Part shown: positions 1 to 8,934 of the stretch, piece after piece
How positions within the stretch are numbered: position 1 is the first letter of the stretch
Layout of the letters: each line of letters begins with the position of its first letter
DNA from: Vibrio cincinnatiensis DSM 19608
GTDB lineage: Bacteria > Pseudomonadota > Gammaproteobacteria > Enterobacterales > Vibrionaceae
Length of the DNA: 64,000 nucleotides
NCBI RefSeq assembly: GCF_900167345.1
Contig: NZ_FUXB01000007.1
Coordinates: forward strand, 124,001 to 188,000
Direction: 5' to 3'
Notes under the pieces: generated by a model
The model's input: the letters and a program-made list of their open reading frames with translations, nothing else
Told to the model about the DNA's origin: nothing
Databases searched by the model: none
Position numbers and translations under genes: made by a program

Positions 1-524
1 AGCGCCGTTGCAGGGCGAATACCATCATGAATTAAGACTAATTGTTGAATAAGATGTAACCCCATTGCGGCCCCGCTCCCTTGATCGGAAATGGGAAACT
101 CCCGTCCGCCCACAACATGTTGTTGACCTTGGTGAATGAATAAGCCACAAGAGCCGGTGCCTGCGATCATAATCGCACCCTCTTCACCGTTATGAGCACC
201 TAAACAAGCCCCGTAGGCATCGGTATTGAGGGTGAGAGAGGCGAATGGATGAGGCTGCTGCATAAATTTAATCCAGCTTGCTTGATGTTCAGCTCCAGCA
301 AGCGCTAATCCAAGATGCATGTGAGCGAAGTGCTGCTTATTGAGCCCACCTTGTTTGGCTGCTTGGCTAATGGCCGCGATGATCGACTGCATTGATGACT
401 CAACGCCGAGTAAGATATTGGCACTTCCACTCTTTCCTTCACCGATGAGCGTTCCATTCTGGTCTCGAATTCTGGCTCGGCATGAGGTTCCTCCCCCATC
501 GATGCCTACATAGTAAATCATCAT
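1..524 (-). CDS. gspK: Glucosamine kinase GspK (3' part outside window)
   Basis: ATP-dependent kinase that phosphorylates glucosamine released from chitosan/chitin oligosaccharides in the cytoplasm. About 174 N-terminal residues are present; the C-terminus lies beyond base 1. The start shows the phosphate-1 loop of the ASKHA/BadF-type fold (IDGGGTSCRARIRD), followed downstream by AGTGSCGLF (phosphate-2 region) and SDQGSGAAMG. The start codon is one of two tandem ATGs (524-522 or 521-519). The first overlaps the stop of the upstream GH9 gene as ATGA, which suggests translational coupling. The assignment to the glucosamine-specific kinase of V. cholerae rests on the family motifs and on position in the chitin locus. 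A GlcNAc kinase of the same fold is the main alternative. Confidence 0.88.
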   Translation of the reverse strand, partial: MMIYYVGIDGGGTSCRARIRDQNGTLIGEGKSGSANILLGVESSMQSIIAAISQAAKQGGLNKQHFAHMHLGLALAGAEHQASWIKFMQQPHPFASLTLNTDAYGACLGAHNGEEGAIMIAGTGSCGLFIHQGQQHVVGGREFPISDQGSGAAMGLHLIQQLVLIHDGIRPATA

Positions 525-2248
525 TGACCGCTTCCTTGTACGGGTGAAAAGTGGACAAATTGACAGGTGATCGCTAATAAATACCATGCTGAGTGAGGGA
601 TCCATTGTTCACCCCAGCGCCAGTTTTGCAGCATGTCTTCTTTTTGACCGACGGGGTTAAAGGCGATATCGGTTTCATCTTCAAAGCCGGCTGTGATGCC
701 ATTACAGATTCCCCCTTTGGCGTTAAAAAAGCCTAAATGGGGCAAATAGTCTGGGTTATTTCGACCATGCCCATCGAGCATACACATGTCGTAAGGGTTG
801 AGTCCTAAAATCCAATTCAGTGCATCATTGGCTAAACCAAGCAACAAGGATTGGGTGTTTACATCACTTAAATAAGGTTGGGCAAGGTAAGCCATGGCGG
901 CGAGAGAAGCTAAGCGAGCATTTTCTCCCTGCCACCAATAACCGCTTTCGTTCTCGTGAGCGATAAAAAAAGCGGGGCGTTTATTGCCATGAGTATCACA
1001 AACATACTGCCGTGGATAACCAAAAGGATTATGAACTTGTTGAGTGATAGCCAGTTCAAATTGGCAAGCTCGTTCAACCACTTGCTGAATGGTTCTTTTA
1101 TGGCTTTCATACGTTTCAATAGCCAAATATTCACACAACGCAATTACGGGCAATCCAGCTTCAACGGCATGGTAATAAGGACGTGATCCATCGTGGTTGG
1201 CAGACCAAAAATACGTTTGTTGTTCATCACAATGTTGTCGGGCCGACAGGCGTTGAGCCCAGTCTCGTGCTTCTAACAAGTATGGTTCTTGTTTCGTCGT
1301 ACGATAAAGTTCACAGCAGGCGAGTAAAGCACAGTACTCATCAATGATATTTTCTTGCCCGTCATCTAAGTAAGAGAGGTTATGGATTTTTAAGTGCTGA
1401 TAGCCTCGCTCTGCCGCTGCAAGGTAGGTCGGTGCGGAATAATCTCCGCTTACCTCTAACCGTGCCGCGGCCGCTAAAGCGGCGATCGCCATGCCACCGC
1501 CTTGACGAAATCCTGCCTGAAATTGTGCCGATTTATGGCCTTGTTGAGTTGAATAGGCGCAGATCTCCCGTTGATGAATCTCTTTGCTCCATCGGTCAAA
1601 GACGGTCATGTAAAAAAAACCCTCGGCGTTTTGCATTCGAACCAGAAAATCAGCACCAAACAACGCCTCTTCCATGAGACGAGTACGAGAAAATGCAGCA
1701 AAACCCGAGTGATGGTCTAAAAGCGCTAACCCTTTGAGCATGTTCCAGACCACCATTGGTGTTTGTTGTGGGTTCAAATAGTTAGCGTAAGAAAGGTGGC
1801 TTAAGTATTTACTTACGTCACCAGAAGCATCGTACCAGCCTCCATGCACATCGGCAGTGGTTTGAGTGCCTAGAAGCGGTACGTGCTTGTCTTGCTTATC
1901 AAAAATGCCAGAGCATCGTTGTGATTTAAAATAGTGCAGTAAATCTGAAAAGGTGGATTGCATCAGTAGCCCTTGTTGAATAACAAAACAAGGAGACTGA
2001 GTATTATCAAAACAAAGATAAAACACCCCTTCCTGAGTGATGTGAGAAAAGTCGATCGGATGAAAATGACCTTGATGCCAATTATCGACCCGCCCACCAT
2101 ACTGGATAGCAATATGAGCGACCGTTTGATAACTGTGCGCGCACACCAACCTCGCTTCTTCGGTATATAAACCGGAGCCATAGGTCAGTAATATGGCTTG
2201 CTTGGGGCCAAAGGTTTCATAGCCAATATGGTTGGTGATCAATTGCAT
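521..2248 (-). CDS. GH9 exo-beta-D-glucosaminidase, cytoplasmic
   Basis: Family 9 glycoside hydrolase of 575 aa with an N-terminal Ig-like part and a C-terminal (alpha/alpha)6 barrel. The nucleophile/base region reads GGWYDASGDVSKYLSH (D140 and D144), a DASGD variant of the usual DAGD. The catalytic acid is probably the Glu of RWGEQWIPH near residue 547. No signal peptide is visible, so it should act on imported oligosaccharides. GH9 members in Vibrionaceae chitin loci have been described as exo-beta-D-glucosaminidases (the Photobacterium profundum homologue) rather than cellulases. That specificity is inferred here from context: it lies between the ABC transporter and glucosamine kinase, whose start it overlaps. 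Older annotations call this gene endoglucanase-related. Confidence 0.85.
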   Translation of the reverse strand: MQLITNHIGYETFGPKQAILLTYGSGLYTEEARLVCAHSYQTVAHIAIQYGGRVDNWHQGHFHPIDFSHITQEGVFYLCFDNTQSPCFVIQQGLLMQSTFSDLLHYFKSQRCSGIFDKQDKHVPLLGTQTTADVHGGWYDASGDVSKYLSHLSYANYLNPQQTPMVVWNMLKGLALLDHHSGFAAFSRTRLMEEALFGADFLVRMQNAEGFFYMTVFDRWSKEIHQREICAYSTQQGHKSAQFQAGFRQGGGMAIAALAAAARLEVSGDYSAPTYLAAAERGYQHLKIHNLSYLDDGQENIIDEYCALLACCELYRTTKQEPYLLEARDWAQRLSARQHCDEQQTYFWSANHDGSRPYYHAVEAGLPVIALCEYLAIETYESHKRTIQQVVERACQFELAITQQVHNPFGYPRQYVCDTHGNKRPAFFIAHENESGYWWQGENARLASLAAMAYLAQPYLSDVNTQSLLLGLANDALNWILGLNPYDMCMLDGHGRNNPDYLPHLGFFNAKGGICNGITAGFEDETDIAFNPVGQKEDMLQNWRWGEQWIPHSAWYLLAITCQFVHFSPVQGSGQ

Positions 2249-2310
2249 TTAACTTCTCCGCACTTCACACAAAAAGTGCGCTCAATTTACAGAGCGCAGA
2301 GGATTACTTA

Positions 2311-3306
2311 TTAGTTTTCGTATAGATAACAGCGAACAAAGTGGTTGTCCGATAACTGGGTGACCGATGGCAATGTTTCACGACATTTATCGCTAGCATG
2401 TAAGCAGCGCCCGGCAAATGGACAGCCAAGTGAATCGGGAGTCCAGAGTGGAATTTCCCCTTTATTACCTTTCAGTTTTTCATGGATCGATTTTTTCGGA
2501 TCGGGAACCGCAGACACAAGAAGCTGAGTATAAGGATGTTGCGGATCGTGAATGATCTCGTCGGTATCTCCCCATTCAACCATGTGTCCGACATACATCA
2601 CAGCAAGGTCTTCTGCGATATAGCGCGCCGTTGCAATATCATGTGTGATGTAAAGTAGAGACATCTGTTTTTCAAACTTCATCTCTTCCATCAAGTTGAG
2701 TACCCCTGCTCGAATGGATACATCCAGCATTGAGGTGGGTTCATCGGCAAGCACAACTTCCGCACCTACGGCGATATTTCGCGCTAAGTTGACCCGTTGC
2801 CGTTGTCCGCCTGAAAGCTGGTGCGGGTATTTTTCTGCTGTTTCTTTGGGAGGAATCAGCCCAACTTGTTCAAGTAGGTCATAAACACGTTCTTGCAGTT
2901 CTTTCTTATTACCCGGTGTTACTTTTTTATGGATCAGTAGTGGTCGAGCAATATGGTGGAAAATGGTGTGCGTAGGGTTGAGTGATCCAAAGGGATCTTG
3001 CCACACCATTTGTACCCCTTCTCGGTAGTGCATCAGCTCTTTACGGGATTTTATGCCTAAAATATCCTTCCCTTTATATTCAATCGTACCTGAGGTTGGG
3101 GCATACATTTTGGCAATCATTTTTGCCGTGGTTGATTTACCTGAGCCAGATTCCCCCACGACGGATAGACCACGGCTTTTGTACATTTTGAATGATACGT
3201 CGTTAATAGCACGCATCATGGGTTGTTTCAGAGCATTACTGTTGATCGGGAAATCTTTGACTAAGTTTTTCCCTTCCACTAACAGCTCACCTAATGCTTT
3301 ACTCAT
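2311..3306 (-). CDS. Chitooligosaccharide ABC transporter ATPase (OppF/DppF-like)
   Basis: Nucleotide-binding subunit of 331 aa of a peptide/nickel/oligosaccharide-type importer. Visible motifs are Walker A GESGSGKST, the signature LSGGQRQRVNLAR, Walker B VVLADEPTSMLD, and the C-terminal oligopeptide-transporter extension with Cys residues (CPFAGRC ... KCRETLP). It is the last ABC gene of the run, 40 nt after the other ATPase, and precedes the GH9 gene with a 62-nt gap. It pairs with the second ATPase as a heterodimer that drives uptake through the two permeases. The sugar specificity is inferred from the chitin locus; the sequence alone would also fit a dipeptide transporter. Confidence 0.9.
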   Translation of the reverse strand: MSKALGELLVEGKNLVKDFPINSNALKQPMMRAINDVSFKMYKSRGLSVVGESGSGKSTTAKMIAKMYAPTSGTIEYKGKDILGIKSRKELMHYREGVQMVWQDPFGSLNPTHTIFHHIARPLLIHKKVTPGNKKELQERVYDLLEQVGLIPPKETAEKYPHQLSGGQRQRVNLARNIAVGAEVVLADEPTSMLDVSIRAGVLNLMEEMKFEKQMSLLYITHDIATARYIAEDLAVMYVGHMVEWGDTDEIIHDPQHPYTQLLVSAVPDPKKSIHEKLKGNKGEIPLWTPDSLGCPFAGRCLHASDKCRETLPSVTQLSDNHFVRCYLYEN

Positions 3307-3345
3307 AATTGTCTCCAGAAATACGGTTATTGCCTGTGTCGCAGC

Positions 3346-4329
3346 CTATAGTTTTACTTGGGTTATCGGTTCGCCATAAAGATGGCAATTTGAGAACCGA
3401 CTCGGCTCGATCTGGCGTAACTCTGTGGGCACTTTGGTGCAGGCTTCGTGGACGCGATCGCAACGGGCTTGAAAGCGACAACCTTTCGGTATTTCAAGTA
3501 AGTTCAACGGGTTGCCAGGAATTCCTGTTAGTTTCGTTTTGGGCCCTGTTAATGGAGGGAAAGAACTACCCAATCCTTTGGTATAAGGGTGGAAAGGGCT
3601 TTCCAGAATTTGCTTGGAGGGGGCGACTTCTATCAGCTCACCTGAATACATGATGCCAATGCGATCTGAAAACTCGACCATCAAAGACAAGTCATGTGTG
3701 ATGAATAAAATAGAAAAGCCAAACTCTTCTTTTAAGGCATAGATCTTTTGCAATATTTCCCGTTGAACGACCACATCAAGTGCGGTTGTAGGTTCATCCA
3801 TGATGATCATTTTGGGGTTTAATGCTAACGCTATCGCAATAACCAGCCGCTGACGCATGCCACCAGAAAATTGGTGTGGGTAGTCATTTAATCGGCTTGG
3901 GTGAATATCGACAATTTCGAGTAGCCCTTCTGCTCGACGTTTGGCTTGTGCGCGAGTCATCGATGTATGACGCATAATCACATCACAGAATTGTTCTTCC
4001 ATGGTGAGAACCGGGTTAAGTGCGTTCATTGCACTTTGGAATACCATGGACATCTCATTCCAGCGGAAAGATTGCATACGGTCATCACTGTATTTCAGGA
4101 TGTTTTCACCGTTGAAAATGACCTCGCCTCCGGTGATAAATGCGGGCGGCTTATGTAGGCGCATCAACGAGAAAGCCACCGTGGATTTACCACAACCGGA
4201 CTCACCTGCTAGGCCAAATACTTCGCCGGGGGCAATATCAAAGCTAACATTGTTACAAGCTCGGACATCTCCGGCATCGGTAATGTAGTCAACACAAAGG
4301 TTGCGGATTGAGATTAGTGGTTCAGTCAT
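3346..4329 (-). CDS. Chitooligosaccharide ABC transporter ATPase (OppD/DppD-like)
   Basis: Second nucleotide-binding subunit, 327 aa, on the inner face of the cytoplasmic membrane. Motifs are GESGCGKST (Walker A), FSGGMRQRLVIA (signature), MIIMDEPTTALD (Walker B) and FITHDLSLM (H-loop). The C-terminus carries the oligopeptide-type extension with GCRFQARC. Its start lies one base from the stop of the upstream permease, so translation is probably coupled. It belongs to the same five-gene transporter as its neighbours and works with the OppF-like ATPase. The chitooligosaccharide substrate is inferred from locus content. Confidence 0.9.
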   Translation of the reverse strand: MTEPLISIRNLCVDYITDAGDVRACNNVSFDIAPGEVFGLAGESGCGKSTVAFSLMRLHKPPAFITGGEVIFNGENILKYSDDRMQSFRWNEMSMVFQSAMNALNPVLTMEEQFCDVIMRHTSMTRAQAKRRAEGLLEIVDIHPSRLNDYPHQFSGGMRQRLVIAIALALNPKMIIMDEPTTALDVVVQREILQKIYALKEEFGFSILFITHDLSLMVEFSDRIGIMYSGELIEVAPSKQILESPFHPYTKGLGSSFPPLTGPKTKLTGIPGNPLNLLEIPKGCRFQARCDRVHEACTKVPTELRQIEPSRFSNCHLYGEPITQVKL

Positions 4330-4330
4330 G

Positions 4331-5356
4331 TTATTTATCTCCGCTCCAAATGGCTGGTTGAGGTTCTAGTACTGGTTTACGCTGACGTTTGTCTTGCTTA
4401 GCCAGTTTTTTCCAGCGCTTCATTCCTTTGTGAGAACGTAATTGCGGGTTGGCAATTTCATCGACAGCAAAGTTAAGCAGGGCTAAACCGGTCACCAATA
4501 AGGTCAAGGATATACAGGGGGCTAGCAGTTCCCACCAAGCACCAATCAGCATCGAAGATGAAGTTTGTACGTTATACAACATGATGCCCCAGCTAATAGT
4601 GTTAGGGTCACCTAAGCCCAGGAAGGAGATAGTCGCTTCCATCATGATGGCGTACATAACCGAACCAATGAAACTGGCACCAACGATGGAAATCAGGTTA
4701 GGCAGTATTTCAACAAAGATAATTCGCCAAGAGGATTCCCCAAGCACTTCAGCCGCTTTCACAAACTCTTTTTCTCTCAGAGCCATGGTTTGGGCTCGAA
4801 CAACCCGAGCACCCCAAGCCCAGGAGGTACAGCCGATAATCAGAGCGATGGTTAATGGCCCTGCTTGTCCAATAAAGGCGGCCACGACAAACAACAGAGG
4901 ATATTGGGGAATAACCAGCATGATGTTCATTGCAGCAGTTAAGAAGTCATCGATTTTGCCGCCAAAATACCCAGCAGAAATACCGATCACGGTAGCAAGA
5001 AAACAAACGGTGATCCCGGCACCAAAGCCAACAGCTAGAGAAACTCGTGCACCGTAAGCGACTTGAGCCCAAACGTCACGTCCCATTCGAGTTGTTCCTA
5101 ACACGTGGTTTTCTTTTTTCGACATTGCTAATTTACGACGATCATTGGCGAGATTTTCAGCCACCCATCCATCAGGGTTAGCTTTGGCCGCTTTCACAAC
5201 AAAACTTGGATATTCATGGGGGTTACCCGTACGTTTATCTGGAGCATGTTGTGTGATAAGAGGGGCAAAGAGCGCCATTAATAAAAATAGGCTGAGAATC
5301 GTCACGCCAAGCATTGCCATTCGGTTGCCACGAAGTAGTTTCCATAGTGCTTTCAT
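4331..5356 (-). CDS. Chitooligosaccharide ABC transporter permease (DppC-like)
   Basis: Inner-membrane permease of 341 aa. An N-terminal helix (MAMLGVTILSLFLLMALFAPLI) is followed by a periplasmic segment and five further hydrophobic stretches. The EAA-type cytoplasmic loop (EVLGESSWRIIFVEILPN) that docks on the ATPase is visible. The C-terminus ends in a basic tail (GMKRWKKLAKQDKRQRK), longer than in typical DppC proteins. It is separated from the other permease by two bases and from the downstream ATPase by one. It forms the membrane pore together with the DppB-like subunit. Confidence 0.9.
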   Translation of the reverse strand: MKALWKLLRGNRMAMLGVTILSLFLLMALFAPLITQHAPDKRTGNPHEYPSFVVKAAKANPDGWVAENLANDRRKLAMSKKENHVLGTTRMGRDVWAQVAYGARVSLAVGFGAGITVCFLATVIGISAGYFGGKIDDFLTAAMNIMLVIPQYPLLFVVAAFIGQAGPLTIALIIGCTSWAWGARVVRAQTMALREKEFVKAAEVLGESSWRIIFVEILPNLISIVGASFIGSVMYAIMMEATISFLGLGDPNTISWGIMLYNVQTSSSMLIGAWWELLAPCISLTLLVTGLALLNFAVDEIANPQLRSHKGMKRWKKLAKQDKRQRKPVLEPQPAIWSGDK

Positions 5357-5358
5357 AA

Positions 5359-6345
5359 TTATTTGCCTCCCTTACGTAAGCGAGGGTCGAGCACAACATA
5401 GAGCATGTCGGCTAGCAGGTTAAAGAACAGCATAAAGAGCGTCATAATGATTAACTGACCTTGTAGTACTTGATAATCACGTGCAGTGATGGCGTTAAAC
5501 AGTACAGTACCAAGGCCGGGATAGTTGAAGATGATTTCAATGATCAATTGTCCGCCAATCGCCATACCTAAAGACATAGATAGTGCGGTGACACTGGGGA
5601 GTAGCGCATTACGAGCGGCGTAGTTGAATACCACTCGGTTTTCACTCAACCCTTTCCCTTTCGCCATCGTGATATAGTCTTCTGCGAGTAGGTTGATCAT
5701 GTTGTTGCGCATGTTGACTAAGAAACCACCAATTTGCACAATCGAGGCGCAGAGAAGAGGGAGAACAGCGTGGTAGCCGACATTTTTAATAAACTCCCAG
5801 CTTGTCCAGTCTGGCAGTGTCCCTGGGGTATAGGCATACCCAGTTGGAAACCACCTTAAGCCAATGGCAAAAGTAAACATAGCTAACATGGCAATGACGA
5901 CTTGTGGTACAGCCTGAATGACTAGCATGCCAGGTGTTACAAAAGTGTCGTAGTAGCTACCTCGTTTCCATGCTGCAAAAATGCCAAGAATGGAGCCAAT
6001 TGAAAAAGAAATAATAACGGCGGTGCCTGCTAAAAAGAGCGACCAGCCAAAGGCTCCGGCTAATAATTCATTAACACTTAGCGGGTAAAATTTGATTGAA
6101 GTGCCCAGCTCCCAACTAAGGATGCTTTTCATATATGTAAAGTATTGCACTAAGATAGGCCCATCCACGAATCCAAGTAGTTGGCGCATGGCCTCAATTC
6201 GTTCAGGGGTTACTTGTGCTGTGGCGTGTGCGAACATCATGGTGACCGGATCACCTGGCATCGCTCGCGGAATAATAAAGTTTAGTGTTGCTGCAACCAG
6301 CAACGCGGCAAAATAGAACGACAAACGTCTTAAAAAATAACCCAT
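5359..6345 (-). CDS. Chitooligosaccharide ABC transporter permease (DppB-like)
   Basis: Inner-membrane permease of 328 aa of the binding-protein-dependent family. It begins with MGYFLRRLSFYFAALLVAAT, the usual first helix of DppB/OppB proteins, and has further membrane segments plus an EAA-loop equivalent (NRVVFNYAARNALLPSVT). It is the first gene after the binding protein but is separated from it by 159 nt holding a GC-rich hairpin, whereas the remaining ABC genes are almost contiguous. This spacing fits the usual surplus of binding protein over membrane subunits. Confidence 0.9.
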   Translation of the reverse strand: MGYFLRRLSFYFAALLVAATLNFIIPRAMPGDPVTMMFAHATAQVTPERIEAMRQLLGFVDGPILVQYFTYMKSILSWELGTSIKFYPLSVNELLAGAFGWSLFLAGTAVIISFSIGSILGIFAAWKRGSYYDTFVTPGMLVIQAVPQVVIAMLAMFTFAIGLRWFPTGYAYTPGTLPDWTSWEFIKNVGYHAVLPLLCASIVQIGGFLVNMRNNMINLLAEDYITMAKGKGLSENRVVFNYAARNALLPSVTALSMSLGMAIGGQLIIEIIFNYPGLGTVLFNAITARDYQVLQGQLIIMTLFMLFFNLLADMLYVVLDPRLRKGGK

Positions 6346-6472
6346 AACTTACACCTTACTCACCCAGTTTTCCTGATCTTTCATTCAGGTCGCTCCTTGC
6401 GAAATTAAGAGCGAGAAATCCCCTGACGACATGCGCCATACTTACAATGGATAAGCGAGGGGATTTTTAATA

Positions 6473-6493
6473 GCGGCGTAACCAGTACGCCGC
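6473..6493 (-). terminator. Intercistronic stem-loop after binding-protein gene
   Basis: GCGGCGTA (6473-6480) and TACGCCGC (6486-6493) form a perfect 8-bp stem with a 5-nt loop, 12 nt after the binding-protein stop. It is not followed by a U-run on the minus strand. A second potential pairing, AAATCCCCT (6416-6424) with AGGGGATTT (6458-6466), lies just beyond. This is more likely an mRNA-stabilising or partial-termination structure than a strong terminator. Confidence 0.55.
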
Positions 6494-6504
6494 CGAAATG
6501 AACG

Positions 6505-8175
6505 TTACTTAACTGGTTTTAAATCCAGGACATGAAGTAGACGTTCTGGGATGCCAGCCCAAATACTTGGACGGCCCTTAGAATTTTCTTCGTTCCACCA
6601 TCCCGTAAAGCGAGTGGTGTTATATTGATACATCCAAGCACCAGACAATACAGGGATAGTCACTTGGTTTTCTGCAATGATCTTCTGAATGCCATGAGCA
6701 ATTTCTAGCTGCTCATTTTTATCAGCGGTTTTGTAGAAGCTATCAAGTAAGCTATCCAGTTTGCTATTGGTGAAGAAGTGCATAGCAAAGCGAGGCATTC
6801 CATCACCTTTTTGCAATGCTGAGTTGTATGCACTGTTCCAATATGTGTAAGGGTCTGCACCGTGGAAATAGTTGGTATAAGCCACATCATAATTGCCTTC
6901 TAGCATGGCTTGGTTATAAACCGCAAATTCAGGCGTACGAGCTCGAGCTCTGATACCCACTTCTTGTAACTGCTCAACAGCGAGCTGAACGGTGTTGTTA
7001 AAGTCGGTCCAACCATTTGGTGATTGAATTAAGAGTTCAAACGATTTACCTGATGGGGTTTCAACAAAACCATTACCATTAATATCTTTGAAGCCTGCTT
7101 TTGCTAACAGTGCTTTAGCACCTTCTACATTGTAGGTGTTAAAGCCTTTATATTTGTCGTGAACCGCTTTATCTGACCATGCTTCAAACGCATAACCTAG
7201 GCCTGAAGCGAAGTCATTGACGGTGCCGCCGCCGTAGAACGCAATATCAATGATGGTTTGGCGATCCAACGCCATCGAGAATGCACGACGGAAATCAACG
7301 TTCGTCAGCGCTTCTTTTTTAGCAGGATCTGAGTTTTTAAAGTTCACCATGAAAGATTGTGTACCTGCTGCTGGGTACCAATAATGGTGTTTTGGACTTG
7401 CCGCCGCATAAGTGCGATCAATGTCTGGAACGAAAGAAGAGGTCCAATCTAGCTCTGAGTTAATGATTTTACCCAGCAATTGGTCGTTGTTGGCGATTTG
7501 TGGTACGCGTAGGCAATCGACTTCCAAGTTTGCAGCATCCCAGTAATTTGGGTTACGGCATTGGATGTAAAGCTGTGGGGTAAAGGTATCGATTTCAGTA
7601 AATGGCCCAGTACCTACAGGGTTTTCGTTAGTAAAGGTAGCTGGATCTTTGACTTTTTTCCAAATGTGCTCTGCCACAATGGGTACCTGAGCAATTTCAT
7701 ACGGTACGTTAGAGTTAGCTTCACTTAGACGGAAACGGACTTTGTAATCGTTAACTTTTTCAATGTTTGTGACCCACTTATTGATGCCACGTTGATCAAG
7801 TTCTGGCTTCTCTTTCAGTAGATTAAATGAGTAAATAACGTCATTTGCACTAAACCCTTTACCATCAGACCACTTCACTCCTTTACGAATATCGAAAGTG
7901 ACACTCATTAAGTCATCAGACATTTTGAAGTTTTCAGCTAAACGCATGACTGGTGTGTTGCCATGCATTTCATTAAAAACAACTAATGGTTCATAGATAA
8001 AATCAGTCGTGGTACGTAAGTTGGTGGCTAGATAGGGGTTGAAGTTCCGTACCATTGTTGGGTAGAAATCTGGCACGATGGTCAGCTCACTGCGTGCAAA
8101 CGCGGGAGCGGAAACACTGCTGGCAGCGGCAATTACGGCTGCGGCTAGTGCTGTTTTTTTTATATTGGCAAGCAT
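6505..8175 (-). CDS. Periplasmic chitin-oligosaccharide-binding protein (CBP)
   Basis: Extracellular solute-binding protein of family 5 (SBP_bac_5), 556 aa, exported by a Sec signal peptide (MLANIKKTALAAAVIAAASS ending near APAFA). Family landmarks include the LAENFKMSDD and VKWSDGKGFSANDVIYS region and the ALDRQTIIDIAF helix. It delivers chitin oligosaccharides to the ABC permeases. In V. cholerae the homologue also interacts with the periplasmic domain of ChiS and gates its activity. A good SD (AGGAAC) precedes the ATG. It is first in its operon, next to a long regulatory region. Peptide binding is the alternative on sequence alone; the locus argues for chitooligosaccharides. Confidence 0.92.
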   Translation of the reverse strand: MLANIKKTALAAAVIAAASSVSAPAFARSELTIVPDFYPTMVRNFNPYLATNLRTTTDFIYEPLVVFNEMHGNTPVMRLAENFKMSDDLMSVTFDIRKGVKWSDGKGFSANDVIYSFNLLKEKPELDQRGINKWVTNIEKVNDYKVRFRLSEANSNVPYEIAQVPIVAEHIWKKVKDPATFTNENPVGTGPFTEIDTFTPQLYIQCRNPNYWDAANLEVDCLRVPQIANNDQLLGKIINSELDWTSSFVPDIDRTYAAASPKHHYWYPAAGTQSFMVNFKNSDPAKKEALTNVDFRRAFSMALDRQTIIDIAFYGGGTVNDFASGLGYAFEAWSDKAVHDKYKGFNTYNVEGAKALLAKAGFKDINGNGFVETPSGKSFELLIQSPNGWTDFNNTVQLAVEQLQEVGIRARARTPEFAVYNQAMLEGNYDVAYTNYFHGADPYTYWNSAYNSALQKGDGMPRFAMHFFTNSKLDSLLDSFYKTADKNEQLEIAHGIQKIIAENQVTIPVLSGAWMYQYNTTRFTGWWNEENSKGRPSIWAGIPERLLHVLDLKPVK

Positions 8176-8446
8176 AGCTGTTCCTTACTATTTTGCTTTC
8201 ATTTCACAAATGGATATGAATGTCATCATTGGATTAACTCTCGCAATGACCTACCTCATTATGTTCATTCATGCCGGAGGAGCAGAATGAAATGAGTGGC
8301 CTGTAGGCCTTTGGCATGAGTAAGGAAACACCTTGTAGGAAGATTTATCAATTTCAATTCTCGTCAAAAGTGTCAAAAATAGGGTTAGGCACGTTATTAT
8401 CGTTAAAATTTGTATTTCTTGTTTAGTTTTGACCGAAAAACGAACA

Positions 8447-8460
8447 GTGAGTGGGCTCAC
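8447..8460. promoter_or_regulatory. GTGAG-N4-CTCAC inverted repeat (SlmA-like?)
   Basis: A perfect 5-bp inverted repeat, GTGAG TGGG CTCAC. SlmA binding sites are described as close to GTGAGTACTCAC, which has the same half-sites but a 2-nt spacer. Here the spacer is four, so binding is uncertain. SlmA activation of the chitobiose promoter is known in V. cholerae, which makes the match worth recording. Confidence 0.35.
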
Positions 8461-8613
8461 GTTCTATTGGCTTTTTAGTACTGTATGTAAGTAGTTACTA
8501 CCTGTTTTTTATATGTATATATTGAGTTTGTTTCTTTTCTGGTATTATTGAGATCTTGCTCACTACTCGTAAAAATAGAAAATTTTATTCGTAAATTAAA
8601 TCTGGCAAATTGT

Positions 8614-8629
8614 TGTGATTATCATCGCA
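8614..8629. promoter_or_regulatory. Candidate CRP-binding site
   Basis: TGTGA TTATCA TCGCA matches the CRP consensus TGTGA-N6-TCACA at 9 of 10 positions. It lies about 440 nt upstream of the binding-protein start codon and about 315 nt beyond the chiS stop. Carbon-catabolite control of chitin uptake is established in vibrios; use of this particular site is inference. Confidence 0.5.
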
Positions 8630-8900
8630 AACTTGTTCAATAAACACTAGATGAATCTGATTTTCGCTATTTTTAGCCAGAAAATGACGGATTTTTACCG
8701 TTGTTAACTAGAGGGAATCGTTGGATAGAATGGTTTTTTTAGCGTGTAAATCAACTAAAGGTCGGTGGTGGATTGTGCATCGATGACGCCTTCTTGAGAA
8801 GGGGAGTCGGCTAATATAATAGATAAGGGCATAATAAAGGCTGCTTATGGGAAGAAATGAGAAGAGGTGCGCTAAGTGCATTTTACGATTAGGTGCTATA

Positions 8901-8934
8901 TAAACTTAAGCCTGCTAAAGCAGGCTTAAGTTTA
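8901..8934 (-). terminator. Terminator-like hairpin after chiS
   Basis: TAAACTTAAGCCTGC and its exact complement form a 15-bp stem with a TAAA loop, ten nt after the chiS stop. The lower stem is A/T and the upper part GC. There is no long U-run, so it may also protect the chiS 3' end. Confidence 0.7.

Noticed and set aside
4449-5057. 202-codon frame antisense to the DppC-like permease
   Set aside because: Shadow of a hydrophobic protein; no SD and no domain signal.
8210-8290. Short hydrophobic plus-strand peptide frame (MDMNVIIGLTLAMTY...)
   Set aside because: No ribosome-binding site, and it runs antisense through the leader of the binding-protein mRNA; probably chance.
8269-8460. 63-codon minus-strand frame in the chb upstream region
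   Set aside because: No SD, no plausible protein composition and it overlaps regulatory sequence.
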